From Climacium dendroides (taxonomy: Eukaryota; Streptophyta; Bryopsida; Hypnales; Climaciaceae), in NCBI GenBank assembly GCA_950106755.1, contig OX467091.1, positions 15,021,538-15,085,537 on the forward strand: a DNA stretch of 64,000 nt. Direction: 5' to 3'. The position numbers and the translations under genes are program-made. The notes below the pieces were generated by a model. It ran no database searches, was not told the origin of the DNA, and saw only the letters and a program-made list of their open reading frames with translations. Positions 1-12,206 of this stretch are shown here, piece after piece (within the stretch, counting starts at the first letter, position 1; each line of letters opens with the position of its first letter).

Positions 1-69
1 AATAATAGATTTGTAATTGTAGAATTAATAGACTTGTAATTGTAGAATTAATAGATTTGTAATTGTAGA
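1..69. repeat. 23-bp AT-rich tandem repeat, about 3 copies
   Basis: A unit of the form AATAGAYTTGTAATTGTAGA is repeated with a 23-bp period (copies begin near 4, 27 and 50). The window edge cuts the array, so its full length is unknown. Nothing suggests coding. Confidence 0.8.
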
Positions 70-300
70 GTGTTGAATATCTAATTTGAATAAATTCAAA
101 AAGTCATATTCATAAGTACTTTCAAAATAAAGTTTGAAAAATAAATATATGTTCAAATTTGAGGATTAAAAGTCTATAAGCTTCAATTGTATTGGCAAGT
201 ATTAACTAATTATATTATATTTTGAAAATATATGTTGATCCATAATCAATGTTAAAGTTCTATATTTGTCAATATAAAAAATCCCGAAGATCTTAATTCT

Positions 301-640
301 ATGGTTGTAAAGTGGATTCTTTCAATCAATTCTCATAATTTTTAAAATCTAGATTTTTTTAGCCTTGTTTCAAAGATTAATTAAACCCCCAAGGTTTTCA
401 TTGGTTTCTACAAAAAATTCAACTTCCTCAATTGAAAATACATTGAATTCTCTATAGATTCAATTTCATGGTTGCAAAGTAGACCATTTCAACTTTCATA
501 CTTTTTTTTTTAATTTTAAATTCTTCTAGCCTTCATTTCAAGAAATTAATTGGACCCCAAAGGTTTCTATTGGGCCTTCAAAGAACTTTTCAACTCCCTT
601 AATTGAAAAGACAATGTCTTTGTAGGCTTCAATTTTAGTC
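301..640. repeat. Degenerate 167-bp direct tandem repeat
   Basis: Two diverged units start with ATGGTTGYAAAGTRGA at 301 and 468. Both continue through the same order of short words: TTCAA, a T-run, CTAGCC, TTAATTRRACCCC, AAGGTTT, and AATTGAAAA. A related fragment sits near 1885-1995, also with a TTAATTGGACCCCAAAG block. This looks like an old satellite or decayed repeat. No open frame spans it. Confidence 0.6.
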
Positions 641-792
641 ATGTAACTTAAAATCCTAATATTTTTGTCATAGCTTCAAAATTCCACTGTTTTACTTTGG
701 CTTCATTCCACCATTTTTGTTCACCACTTCAATCCACCATTTTTATAGTTGTGATTTCAAGCAAACCCCATGGTCACAAAATGGCCCATATA

Positions 793-1350
793 CTCGGGGG
801 TGCACTTAGTTCTACTACAACAAATCACATGTGAACAAGTGGTTTCTAATAAACTATAATTTTAACTTCAAATTTTGAGCATTGTTTACTAATGACTATA
901 GGATATTACTCCCAAAATTTCAAACTCAAATAAAATATGGAATGATTTCTAGAAGAGGTTAAAAATGCACTAAAATGACATGTTTTTTTAACTCAAATAT
1001 TTTGGAGAACACATTTAGATGACCATTGCATCAATATTCAACTCAAAATGAGCTTTCAATAGAGTTATTTCTAGAAATTTTTTGTTCATTTTTTAGACAA
1101 TTTTTTCTTATATAATATAGAGGTGTGGAAGTTATTTTTCAGTTCTACAGTATATCTTTTTACTTCAAAAATTTGTAACTAATTATTATTAATAAATAAA
1201 AATATCAATAATTCAAAACATAAACTTTCAAAGTAGAAAAATCTATTCATATTTTTTCATTTAATTTTATTTAAAATTCAAAAAATATATAGGGGTCCAA
1301 AGTTTTGTTCACATGTGGTTTTTAATGGAAACTCTAAGTGACCCCCCGAG
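793..1350. mobile_element. hAT-like MITE with 8-bp target-site duplication
   Basis: The 558-bp element begins CTCGGGGGTGCACTTAG and ends CTAAGTGACCCCCCGAG, which are imperfect inverted repeats. A second matching block lies inside each end (CACATGTGAACAA and its complement). It is flanked by the perfect 8-bp direct repeat CCCATATA at 785-792 and 1351-1358. An 8-bp duplication with short inverted ends is typical of hAT elements. There is no transposase frame, so the element is non-autonomous. Confidence 0.85.
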
Positions 1351-1358
1351 CCCATATA

Positions 1359-3626
1359 CAAAAAAAACAAAGGTCACTCTAAAAATTGGATAAACCAACC
1401 TAAAGGTCATCATTGGAATTCTATAGCAATTTGAATTTTTAAGGTCTATAACCATAGAGTGATAATTTTTTAATTTAGAATGATGTAGTAAGAAAATTTT
1501 GCACTATCATGTTCTACACTATATTATAAACTTGTGAAGAAATTTTCAAATTTTTTGAGCATCAATTTCATTTGATATAATTTTTTTCAATTTGATTTAA
1601 GATAGTTTTAAATCTAAAAGAATGCAAAAGTTTTACAACTAATAGAAGACATATAATCACATATCTAGAAAATAAATTCAAAGAATCACATCTATGGGTC
1701 CTTGCAAATGAAGTTTGAAAAGTGCTAATAGGCTTGTCCTTTAAGGGTTATAAATCTGTAGATTGAAGTCTTAGCAACTATGAACTCTTTATGGTGGACT
1801 TTAAAGGTGCATATTGACCAATAGTCAACTTTGGAACCTATATTTGTCAATTTGTAAACCTCAAATATTTGGCCAAAAATATAGGTTGCTTCAAAAACCT
1901 TTCAACTTTCACATTTTTTTTTATTATTCCAAATTTTTTCAAGTCTTGGTATTGAAAATTAATTGGACCCCAAAGAATCTCATTGGTTCCTTCAATCACC
2001 CTAAAAATACAAAAATCCTAAAAATCACTCTAAAAATCAACAAATACCTCTGCTATTAAATAATTCTTAAGAATTATTTAAACATTAAATTTAACAAAAT
2101 AAAATAACCAATGCTATCATTGCTTAAGACAAGACAATCATAAATATCCATACACTCCTTGATTTTGTTCATGTACGTAATCACTAATTAGTGTAGATCA
2201 AGTTTCATTCTCAACTAAAGAATGTAATCTTGGAATGATGCATTTTGTTCTTTGGAACTTCATGTAGAATACAAGATGAAAAGACTCTTAAGTTACTCTG
2301 GCCTAAAACAAGATTGGAGTTATATTATTTTTTCTTCTTAATTTTAACTCCTAAAAAAATTTGGTATTTTTAAGCCCAAAACAACTTCAAAGTACTCAAA
2401 TCCAAAGCAAGGCTAAAATCTTCATCTATATTTATTCATTAGCAAATCCAAATATAGGATCTTTTAGTTAACTTGCTAGAGTATACCCTCCTAAAATTTC
2501 AAAATAAAAAACTTACCAATTGCAAGATCAAGATGCTTGGATTTCAAAATGAAGTATTTTCAACTCTTTTCAAATGGTTAGATTTCATCTTTCAAATATT
2601 TTACCCAAAAGATGCATAGATCTTAGAACTTGAAATTCTCCATAATATATTGAAGAAATAAGTTGGGAATATATATGAAATGTTTTAAAAAAAATTGCTT
2701 CATATTCATATTTGAAGTAGAGAATGATTATAAAATACTAAATTTTTGAGAAATTAGTTATGGAATTGAAAAATGTCAGTCCCAATGGTTGTAATGTTGT
2801 AACAAACAATATACATCTTATGATTTTATTTTTTTCCAAAAACATTAAAAATTGAATTAAAGAATGGACTTCAAAGTTTATTTTAGAGTAGTGATTCTAC
2901 AACTACCTACAACCTAAAATGTAATTATCTTTCATAAATTTCATCTTGTCAATCAAATTGTAATGATTTAAAGCTTTCCACATACATATAAATCTAGTAA
3001 AACAAGTTCAAATGTTCATTTTTTTTTAAAAGTCATTTTTTTGAATTGCCCATGGAACAACTAAAATTACATATCATACAATAACTCTTTAATCATGTAG
3101 TCAAAAGTTATAAAAATTGTTGTACCTTACAACTATTCCTTGGGCATATGTTGTGTGAAAAATTCAACAAATAAAAATGAAAATTTTGATTGTGGTAAGT
3201 TGCTCCAAATCGCTATGTTGCCAAAAAAAATACAATTTGATTCTTTAGAGGTTAACTTTAAAGGAAAAGTCACATTAGGAAGTCTATATTAGAGCATGCC
3301 TTGCATCTAACTCTAGTACCCCACAATAAGGGAAAGTAGTGAGCATAAAAGCTTAGGAGCCATACAAAAAATAATCCTTGTAACTTACTATATGATTCAC
3401 TACTTCCATGGCTTCACCAAATTATTCTAACTTCAATATGGTATTTGCTTGATTTTCACATGGGCATCTAGCCCCTCTATCAAGTCATTTATTCCTAATT
3501 GATTCTAATTTTGCTCTCATTTCCAATGCATGTAGGGAGGAAATAGAGCTTTTCAACCAATTTTCTTCCACTTATTGCTCATGGGGGCTTGTATTGCAAG
3601 AAATTTGTAGAAACAATAAGGGAGTC
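1359..3626. other. AT-rich spacer, no gene seen
   Basis: The stretch is very AT-rich, with only short random open frames such as 1814-2059. It shows no codon pattern, splice-site pairing or recognisable protein. It contains the diverged relative of the 167-bp repeat near 1885-1995. Confidence 0.6.
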
Positions 3627-3880
3627 AAGGCCATATTTGTTATATTGAGACTTTTTGTAGATTTTGAGACAAAATGCAAAATATTATAAATTCATTTACA
3701 GAAATAATAATTGAAACCAAAAACAAATAATGCTCAAATAGTGATTCTAAAATAAAATTCTAAAAGTTGGTATTGTTACCTATGTATAAAAAAATACTAA
3801 TAAAGAGATAAAACAGTTTATTTTTGAGTCAAAGATAAAAATGAGACTGCGAAAAGTCTCAATATAACAAATATGACCTT
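3627..3880. mobile_element. MITE with about 30-bp inverted ends
   Basis: The left end AAGGCCATATTTGTTATATT, continuing through GAGACTTTTTG, is mirrored at the right end, which finishes ATATAACAAATATGACCTT. The ends match over about 30 bp with few mismatches, and the element is 254 bp long. The flanks carry AGTC on both sides (3623-3626 and 3881-3884), a possible target-site duplication. No coding capacity is visible. Confidence 0.75.
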
Positions 3881-5078
3881 AGTCCAAACTTGAATCAAAA
3901 GTCATATATCTTCAAATCCAACAATGGACTTCAAAATTGAACACAACAAGGTGCAAAATGTGTACATAGCATGCTCTTAGGGAATTCAAATTAGGGAGGC
4001 CTGTCATTTCTCCAACTCATTGAAGAAATGTATGTGGAAGGAGACAAGTGGATAACCAAGAGTTCTTCATCCAATTCATTGAATAATCTTGTAGTTGCCC
4101 AAAGGGGTGAATGAAGTTGTTTCCAACTTACTTAACCTCATTGAAGCTAGCCTCCCCCTTATCCGTTTTGATTACATATATATTTAAGAAAAATTTGGTA
4201 AATTTTCAACCCCAGATTGAATGGAATTGACAAATTGTTGCACAAAAAGTAACTTGAAAATTCCTATACCCTTGTTGTAGAAGTCCAAGTGGGGATGAAG
4301 GTTTGCAGTAAATTGACAAAATATTTATGTGACTCCATCATTGTCCAATTTTTAAAGGTTGTTTGATTTGTTAGGCTTGTTGTATTTGTACACACAAAAA
4401 GATTACATATGTTGCATAATTGCAACAAAGTTCAAATATTTTGAAATGTACAGAGGAGATTATTTGAACTAGAGATCAATTCTTATAAGGCCATGAAACA
4501 TTGCCCATGGATGTAGAGAACAATATTTAAATTAGTGTATGAGCAAAGTTCCCCTTTTTCTTGAACCTTGCTAGCCTAAGGGCCTCCTACTGTAAGAAAC
4601 CACCAAAACAGTGGGCAAAGTTTGCAAGGAAACTATCGGGTCCAAGTGAGAATTTATACTAACATGTGGACCCAATGGGTGGAAGGAAAATTGAGTAACA
4701 ATTCCCCATATATTGATTCCCTCAAGATTGACCAATCTCAACCAATGGGATTGTCCACTGAATATGGTGAAACATGAAATTTTCCTTCTCACTTATCGAG
4801 ACCAATAAAACAATTAGTGGGATTTTCTTATCATTTGTTATTTTTTTTTCTCATCAATCTCACATGGTAAGAGGCCCTAACAACCTTCATTTATTTTGTT
4901 GATAATCCATCCAAGTATTGAAGCCCATGTCTTAAAATTTCTTATAAGATTCTTCAAATTATCCTTCCAAGAATCAAATTCTCCTTTCCAAGTTAAATTT
5001 TACCTCTTCCAATCTAAATGAGTTGGTGTGATTACACCAAAATGGTTATTTATAATTTGAATCATTTATCACAAGGAC

Positions 5079-5382
5079 ATATGGTAACAACACCCATAAC
5101 CATCACCTCTAAAATCTTGGAAAATCTTGGGAAGTGAATAGATGTGATTACAAGGATGTACTACGTTTGAATATCGGACCTTGGTATTGGTATTAGGTGC
5201 TTGTGTAGTTGGTTGTTTAAAATTTCACAACTTATTCTCACATTGTTCAAATAATACATTTGAAAGTACACATGAATTATTTTTCTCTTGCTAGTATGGT
5301 CCAATAATTTGTTGGATGTATATTAGTAAACATCATGTCCCAAGACCTCAAATTATCTATTATGGGTGTCGCTACCTTACTA
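5079..5382. mobile_element. MITE copy A of the GGTAACAACACCC family
   Basis: The left end GGTAACAACACCCATAACC is matched in inverse by the right end, which reads TATGGGTGTCGCTACCTTA. The interior shares long blocks with the element at 60777-61001: CATCACCTCTAAAATCTTGG, CACAACTTATTCTCACATTG and AATAATTTGTTGGATG. Two dispersed copies with the same ends indicate a mobile family. Confidence 0.7.
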
Positions 5383-5494
5383 TTCATTACCAATTGCAAT
5401 TGTGGTGTTGTAACATTCTTGATGTGCAATAGTAAGGTTGTTAAATTTGGTAGCCTAATTCTAAACGCAAGTTATTTATCTTCCCCCTAGGGCT

Positions 5495-5735
5495 CTTTTT
5501 TTGACTTTCTGGTGCCAAATTGCACTGGAAAAAAATTAATTTGGCTGGATTACATCGCCAAAACACTTCAAAGTAAAAAAAATCTTGGATGAAATTGCCA
5601 CATTGTGAATGAAAACCAAATCATACACATGTGATATGTGCTAAAGTGATATTTTCTACCCAATATCAATGGATGAATGTTGAAATTTGGAGCATCACTA
5701 TACCATTTTATATCACCACTTTGGCACTTCTTATG
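5495..5735. repeat. Dispersed repeat also found at 38.16-38.40 kb
   Basis: The order of words TTTTTTTGACTTTCTGG, GGTGCCAAATTGCAC, GGATGAAATTGCCA, GGATGAATGT and CACTTTGGCACTT recurs in diverged form at 38155-38400. The ends (TGGTGCCA and TTGGCAC) are weakly inverted. Similarity is moderate, so this may be an old MITE. Confidence 0.4.
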
Positions 5736-6240
5736 ACCCTTAAACGATGCCCGCTGAGGACATTTCCCGGACGATGAATGACAAAGAATCTCTTCATACA
5801 GGACAGAAGTGCAACTATTCATCCTCCAAATTTTGTAGAAAGAGAGAATGTCTTCTACAGTAGCTTGTCTCCCAATGAGTGTTTTTTTCATTTTTTCAAG
5901 CCAACAATTCACCCAGTACCCAAATAGATGATTCACCCAGTACCCAAATAGACCCAGTACCCATTCACCCAGTACCCCAATAGACGGTGGCCAACTCGTC
6001 GCTTAACCCTTAAACAACAAGCCAATCACTGTGGAAATCATCTTATTTGGGTACCGTGTGAATTGTTGGCTTAAAAGAATGAAAAAAAAACTCATTGGGA
6101 GACCAAATGCTATAAAACACGTTCCCTTTTTCTCTCAAAATTTGGAACATGAATAGTTGTACTTCTGTCCTATATGGAGAGATTCTTTGTCATTCATTGG
6201 CCGAAAAACGTCCTTAGCGTCCTTTATGAGTTAAGCGTTA
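5731..6240. repeat. Large fold-back repeat, about 200-bp arms
   Basis: The left arm (5731-5945) and right arm (6041-6240) are inverted copies. Matching blocks include the GACAAAGAATCTCT motif, the TGTCCT/AGGACA motif, ACTATTCAT against ATGAATAGT, CTCCCAATGAGT against ACTCATTGGGAG, and AAGCCAACAATTCAC against GTGAATTGTTGGCTT. The loop carries 3-4 tandem copies of ATTCACCCAGTACCCAAATAG (5906-5986). The structure would form a long hairpin and resembles a fold-back transposon. No gene is seen. Confidence 0.75.
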
Positions 6241-6430
6241 AAAAATGAAAAAAAACAAAACCCAAAAGAACTTTTAAAAAAAACTTGATCCTCTCCTACG
6301 AAATATCCACTTCTATGTCCTGTCGTGTGGACAGGCACTAGTCCCCAAAATTCCTGATGCCGACGTGAATAGTTGATTGGCTGGAAAACGTTAATTACAA
6401 CTTTCGGCAAAAAGAGACGGGGTGAAGTGA

Positions 6431-6475
6431 GGTGACGTCACGAAGGGTGACGTCATGGAAGGTGACGTCACCATG
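6431..6475. promoter_or_regulatory. Three tandem TGACGTCA (CRE/bZIP) palindromes
   Basis: Perfect TGACGTCA octamers lie at 6433-6440, 6448-6455 and 6463-6470, exactly 15 bp apart, in the unit GGTGACGTCAYNRAR. TGACGTCA is the canonical target of TGA/CRE-type bZIP factors. The array sits in a GC-richer island (about 6360-6570) within AT-rich spacer. It is followed by a 20-bp duplication of GCGACCAGAGGTTG. No adjacent gene was found, so function is unproven and a simple minisatellite is possible. Confidence 0.45.
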
Positions 6476-6652
6476 GACGGCGACCAGAGGTTGGCAGAAG
6501 CGACCAGAGGTTGAAAGAAGATCCGTTTGCAGAGTGTCAGTAGTGCAGCGCCAAATGGCCGAGTCCCAAATCCCCAAGTTTATTTTTTTTACTAAAATTA
6601 AATTTGCATATTCTAAAGATTCCAAAGCACTGGCTGGACATTATTCTTCGAT

Positions 6653-7047
6653 CCTCAGTAGAAACACCCAAAACCGTTACTCTAAGCAATTCAGCATAGT
6701 TAGAGGCATATTTTTCTAAAACTGATATTTTTGTAGTATGAGCAAGAGAAAATCACGAATATTCAAAAGAAAAATTAAAATTTTTCAATGTGATATGTAA
6801 TTTTTATGATTTTTCAAAGAGGCGGGTCTCTAGACCAATGGAACTGACCCATAGGTGCACCCAAATCTGAATTGTGCAAAATTCAGCTGTCAGAAAATCA
6901 AGAGTTCATTACGTGTCCTTCAAGTGCGTCAACCAATCACAATTGAACATGTATAAAAGATATTAATGGAACTCTAGGGACACTGTTAAGGGCACTCTAT
7001 GGGGACAAAGATTGGGTACAAGGACGATTTTGGGTGTTTCTACCTTA
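6653..7047 (-). mobile_element. MITE copy, GTAGAAACACCC family
   Basis: The ends are CAGTAGAAACACCCAAAA and TTTTGGGTGTTTCTACCTTA, an inverted pair. The interior is an inverted copy of the element at 38433-38861. Shared blocks, read in opposite orientation, include AAGCAATTCAGCATAGTTAG, GGGTCTCTAGAC, GGTGCACC, GACACACTTGAAGGACAC-like sequence and AGAGTGCCCTTAA-like sequence. It has no open frame of note. Confidence 0.75.
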
Positions 7048-7748
7048 GTCTACTCTAAAAGCGAGCAGCCTCTTCAAATCGCCCCATTTTAGGGCTGAAA
7101 TGGATAGTAGGTGGTCCTTAAATGGACCTCTTAGGCCATTGAGAGAATCGAGAGAAAAGCATTATTTATTGCAAGAGTCAATTGTTGGTCTTCACTTACT
7201 CAAGTTGCAAGTGGTCGGATTTTGGAAGACCTAGGGTCACAAATAGGTGCCTACAACATGATTTTTTGAAAATTCATAAGTAATTCAAAAATGATTCAAA
7301 AAATATGAAACCACTTGTGTGATGTTCCGCATCCATTTTTCTTTCTTCGAAAAATGATCCAAATTTTTTTCTATTCATGGAAACCTTTGAAAAAGGGAAC
7401 CAGCTGATAAATGGTCACTTTAAGGCCATCCTACCTTATTTGACATTGCCCACAGTCCTACATGCTTGTTTTTGTTTTTAACTTTTCGAGAAACTACTGC
7501 GACGGCAATGACTTACATAACATTCAGTAGCAATGATAAGTATTGCCTTCCCTTAGACAGAAGTAGTGTACCCTTTGCCGTTGCCACAGTCAAAACAAAA
7601 ATAAAAGTAATTTAATTTTTTAATTTTTTAGTCTTCAAAATTCAATAACTTTCATACCGTACGTTTGAATGCCACAAAACAAGCCGGTGCACCCCTCCTC
7701 ACTGAGGGCTTTTCAATGATACTAAGAATGTGACCGGGGGACGCTAAC

Positions 7749-8677
7749 TTAACCCCTAACTAAAGCCTTGAGGGTGATTTTTTTGTCAAAAACCACTTAG
7801 AACTACCACTTCTACTGCGTTCACCTAAGAAAACCAAAATAACATGTTTTTTTTCTAAAATCCAACCATGGGATCTTGTACTTAACTTGTTTGAGAACAT
7901 GTGGTAAAAATTTCATCAAATTTGACTGCATAGATTGCAAGATATTTGCATCAAAAGTGAAGAAAACAAATTTTTTTGCAACTTGCTTCACTAGATTTTT
8001 TGGCTTTGAATCTTTTTAACTAAAAGTTTTTACACTGTTAATTTTGATTTTTCTAAGTTTTTATGTTGAATAGTTGAATTGAAAATCTAAGTAAAAAAAT
8101 TCAACAAAAAAACACTTAATTTTCACTCATTAAAAAATTGTTAAGTAGAAGTAGGTTAAAGATTGAAGGAAAATCTAAATCATTAATAGCTTTAAGATGG
8201 AATTGACATACAATAATTCCAACGGTAAGATTGTTTTAGAAAACAAACCTAACCTTGTCTAAATTTTTTTTCTTAAATTGTAAAAATTGCATTCACAAAT
8301 GAATCCTATAAGTTATTTTTTCAAGAAGATGCTTAAATTGCCCAAAAAACTAAGATTGTCCATAACTTTCTCATAACTAGTCCAAATGGAATGAATCAAA
8401 AAGCTTCAAATGTAGACAAAAATATAAGATTTTAGGAAAAAATCTTTTGACTTTTTCTGATTTTTTTGTGCTGCCCGTTAACTTTCGTTTTTGGCTTATT
8501 GTGCCATAACTTTTTCTCCCATGCACTGATTGAAACAAAAATTATATATTCACAAAGTTCTCAGCAAACTCCACAACTTCAAAAAATCTCAAAAACATTC
8601 ACTAAAAATTGAGACAATAGGAACCTACCCGAACCCAAATTGTCCCCCAAGGGGACAAACGGGCCTTTAGGGGTTAA
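7749..8677. mobile_element. TTAACCCC-ended DNA transposon, copy 1
   Basis: The element is about 929 bp, starting TTAACCCCTAACTAAAGCC and ending GGGCCTTTAGGGGTTAA. Its interior parallels the copy at 15920-16862 along most of its length. Common blocks include AAAATTGTTAAGTAGAAGTAGG, TTAAGATGGAATT, GTAAAAATTGCATTCA, and TAAGTTATTTTTTCA followed by GAAGATGC. No transposase frame is visible, so it is non-autonomous. A clear target-site duplication could not be read. Confidence 0.75.
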
Positions 8678-9137
8678 GGTATAGATAATGTGGAATATTT
8701 CACACCATTTCATCTCCTAGATGATATGGTATAGAATATTCCACATCCATCAGTAGCTAATAATCCACGCATCGCAAATTGTCAGAAAATTGAAGCTCGC
8801 TCACTTAGGTATTTGGGACAAAACTACAATTAAGTTTAATAACAAAATGGGTTACTAAAAAAACAATGCATTCAACTAGATTAGAAACAAAATCAATCCT
8901 TAAGATTACAAATTTCATGAAATTAACATTCTACTCATTGAAACTAATGCTTCAATTTCCTCAATGTGTATTGAACACCTTTCATGATTTGTGTATTAGG
9001 AATGAAGAGACAAATCTTTATATACATATGGGGTGGTAGGAGGTAAAGTAAACAATATGGGATAAATAAATTAAAGTTAGTAAGAGCTCAACTGCTCATA
9101 ATTAAGTCAAAGTAAAGCAAAAATTCTATTTGAGGTA

Positions 9138-9478
9138 AAGTTTCAAGCCTCATTTAGTTATAGTAAAATAAAAAATTTCTAAAAAATTTAAACTAAAAAG
9201 AGTTGAAAAATCTATTTAAATTTCATCTCCAAAAATTCGTTTGATATTTCAAGCCTCCAATCAAAAGTTATGGACAAATTTCAAAATGGGATTGGAAGGG
9301 ACATTTTCTATTATATCTTGAAACATCCTCTCTAAATTTTGTCCATAGCTTTTGATTGGAGGCTTGAAATATGAAACGGATTTTTGGAAATGAAATTCAA
9401 ATAGATTTTCTAACTCTTTTCAGTCCAAAGTCTTTTGAAAAAATTTATTCTATTATGACTAAATGAGGTCTGAAATTC
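9138..9478. repeat. Palindromic element, about 150-bp arms
   Basis: The left arm (about 9138-9285) and right arm (about 9330-9478) are inverted copies. For example, TTTCAAGCCTCCAATCAAAA at the inner left is matched by TTTTGATTGGAGGCTTGAAA at the inner right. The outer ends carry GCCTCATTTAGTTATA against TATGACTAAATGAGGTC. This is a hairpin MITE or fold-back element without coding capacity. Confidence 0.8.
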
Positions 9479-10412
9479 TACATAAACATAATTTTGACAT
9501 TTTGACAATAAGCGGTTTAGCACTCATTTTCAAATTATCCCATATCCTTTGAGGATTCATGGTGAAAACTCAATTTCAATATTAAAATGACATCTCCAAC
9601 CTTCACCCCCTCAAATGTTTCCTAGTCAATTCCTTCATAGGGCTATCAAAATAATTTTTTGGATGGTGGAGGGTTTAATGACATAGGGATTTTGATTCAA
9701 AGGATTCTCATGGTGTTTGGCAAATCATCTTAATGTTTCTTTGAATATTTGGTTGGTTGGTCCGAGATGTAGAAGAAAAAAAGAAAAGCGTAAACCATAA
9801 GTCTATTGCTACAATCCTGGCACTAGTTGCTGGAGCTTACTTTAATTCCCTGTGTGGATGTTTTTTGTGGATGATGCCTCCAGAGAAAGAAAGCCAACTT
9901 CTTTGAAGGCTATTGAATGTTATGTAAGGTAAAACAATCCATTGCGGTCAAATGATCCATAGAGACCACCTAGGAAATGCCCCCATTGTGGTTTTTTTCA
10001 ATATGTGAGTTGTGGGCCACAATGCATATCTCACATGACAGTAATGAAGTGAACAATGACCTCATTAGAAACTTCTAATTTTTCAGTGTGAAATTCATTG
10101 TAAAAATTGAATTTTTAGGCCTTCCATGATAGAAAATATTGTGACTACATTAGATAGTAAGATGAACATTATGGATTTAGATTATGTTGGTATGAGAAAG
10201 AGCCTACAGTCTACAGAGTACAAGCTCTTTTGGGCCATGATGCACTAAACACTTCAAAAATTCCTAGCAAATTCATACTTTGTCAAAAAAAATACAATTT
10301 CGATTGCACTTACTATTTCTCATACTTGTACTAATGTGGAAAAAAAATTGAAAAATTTCAGCAATAAGATGATGTCAAACTCCTCATTCTAACCACAATG
10401 GGCTATTTTACC

Positions 10413-11305
10413 TTAACTCCTAAAGGTTTTTGACTATATTTTCACCAAACAACTCAAAAATTGTCATTTTTAGTACAAGTACCAAATTTTTAAGGAAAAA
10501 AACCATTTTTGGACATTTGTAACTTAGGATCTTGTAGTACGTTGACTTGAGAAGATGTGGAAATATCCTTAAATGCTTGAGGGTTGAAGCACCAAATTTT
10601 GGTGTTGACAAAAATTTTAAAGTTAAATACAACCTAACCAAGTTTCTATTTTGAGCGTTTTGCATTTTTGCATTTTTTTCTTTGAAGTTTAGTTGTAACA
10701 TCAAAAATCTGATTTTGAAAATGAATGATTATAATTTTTTTTTTCAAGATTGTGTGCAAGGGTGTCCATTGCAAATCTTGATCTTTTAGTGTAGTGGGCT
10801 ATTGGAAATGAGCCTCAAATACACTAGACCTTGTCCATTGCAAATCTTGATCTTTTAGTGTAGTGGGCTATTGGAAATGAGCCTCAAATACACTAGACCT
10901 TGGAGGAAAAATCACATTTGAAATTCATTCAAAGAAATTGTAGAGTCTGTAGATTTTGAGAAGGTGTAAATTGATTAGCATTATGCATGTTATGCCCTTC
11001 AACCTTGTATGTTTTGGGGTGATCAATTTTTTAGGAAAGATGAATTTTTGACATGTGAAAAGAGGATTGAAAGACTTCAAATCACTTTCACATTCTTAAT
11101 ATGCTCATGATCAAACAATATAATCTTTCAATCTATAAGTGATATTGTTGTGTTATCTTTTCCCATGCAATCTTTAACATGTCTAGTTTGATTTTGTATA
11201 ATGACAATTCCAGAAAAATTGATAAATTTATCAAAATGTTGGCTTTTTGTTCAATTTAGAACAAAATTCAAGATGCTCAAAAAAAGACAGGTATTTAGGG
11301 GTTAA
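10413..11305. mobile_element. TTAACCCC-family transposon, diverged copy 4
   Basis: The left end reads TTAACTCCTAAAGG and the right end TATTTAGGGGTTAA. The left third follows copy 3, with a CATTTTTAGT block, a TAGGATCTTGTA block, and a GAGAA/GTGGAAA block. The middle is diverged and includes the 69-bp duplication listed separately. Confidence 0.5.
10763..10903. repeat. Perfect 69-bp direct tandem duplication
   Basis: The unit runs from TGTCCATTGCAAATCTTG to CAAATACACTAGACCT and occurs twice head to tail without a mismatch (10763-10831 and 10832-10900). Perfect identity inside otherwise decayed sequence implies a recent slippage or repair event. Confidence 0.9.
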
Positions 11306-12206
11306 AATTTAGTGGAGCATTGCATTTCTACATTCATTTATTTTTTAGACCAAACAACACTTTTGATTTGTATCCATGCATTTTTTCATCCAAATTTGAA
11401 AAAATCATTCACCTTTAAAATAGAAATGGAAAATTTCTTACAAAAAAAAGACTACTTTTATTTGGCAAAATGTAGAGATTCATTTTGAAATAGTGCAATT
11501 TGATCCCATGGTTCCAAGAAAGAAAGGGAAATCTACCACTCTACTTCATTGAGTAATAGACTTCATTGAATTAAAAAAATAGCAATTTTTCAATTGGGCC
11601 TTTTTGCACTAAGGTCACTAATTTTCTACATGGTCACGTGAGCAAACACTATTATCTTACAATCTACACAAAAATTCTTTCTAAAATTGACCCCTATATT
11701 TTTTTTCCTATAATGTGATGAGAGTCATGGAAATCATGTGAGTCTAGAATTGCTTGTAGATATACTATACATATTCTCAACACTATGAAAATTTATAGTT
11801 TATTCACATTGTATCCTAGAAATTGCATAGGAAGAGAACCCATAATATTATTTAACTTCTAAAGGTTTATGACTTGACTATATTTCGCCCAAAAAATACT
11901 TTAAAACCACCATTTTTAGTGCAATGAGCTAAGAATAATAAAAAAACAACTACTATTTTTACATATTCAAAACTAAGATCTTGTACAAGTTATGTATGAG
12001 AATGTTTGGAAAAAATTTCATACACTTTGACCATGTAGATTGTAAGATATTAGTGTTCAAAGTGGAAAACAAAGATTTTTTCCACTTGCATAACTAGGTT
12101 TTTAACATTTACATAACATAAATTTTTTGTACTACAAAGTCTTGAAGTTTAAGTCTTTTTAGTGAAGAATTGAGTTAAAAATCTAGGAATTCAAAAAAAC
12201 AAACTA

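Noticed and set aside
6395..6719. Open frames on both strands across the TGACGTCA island
   Set aside because: Short, no homology, and their composition is driven by the 15-bp tandem repeat.
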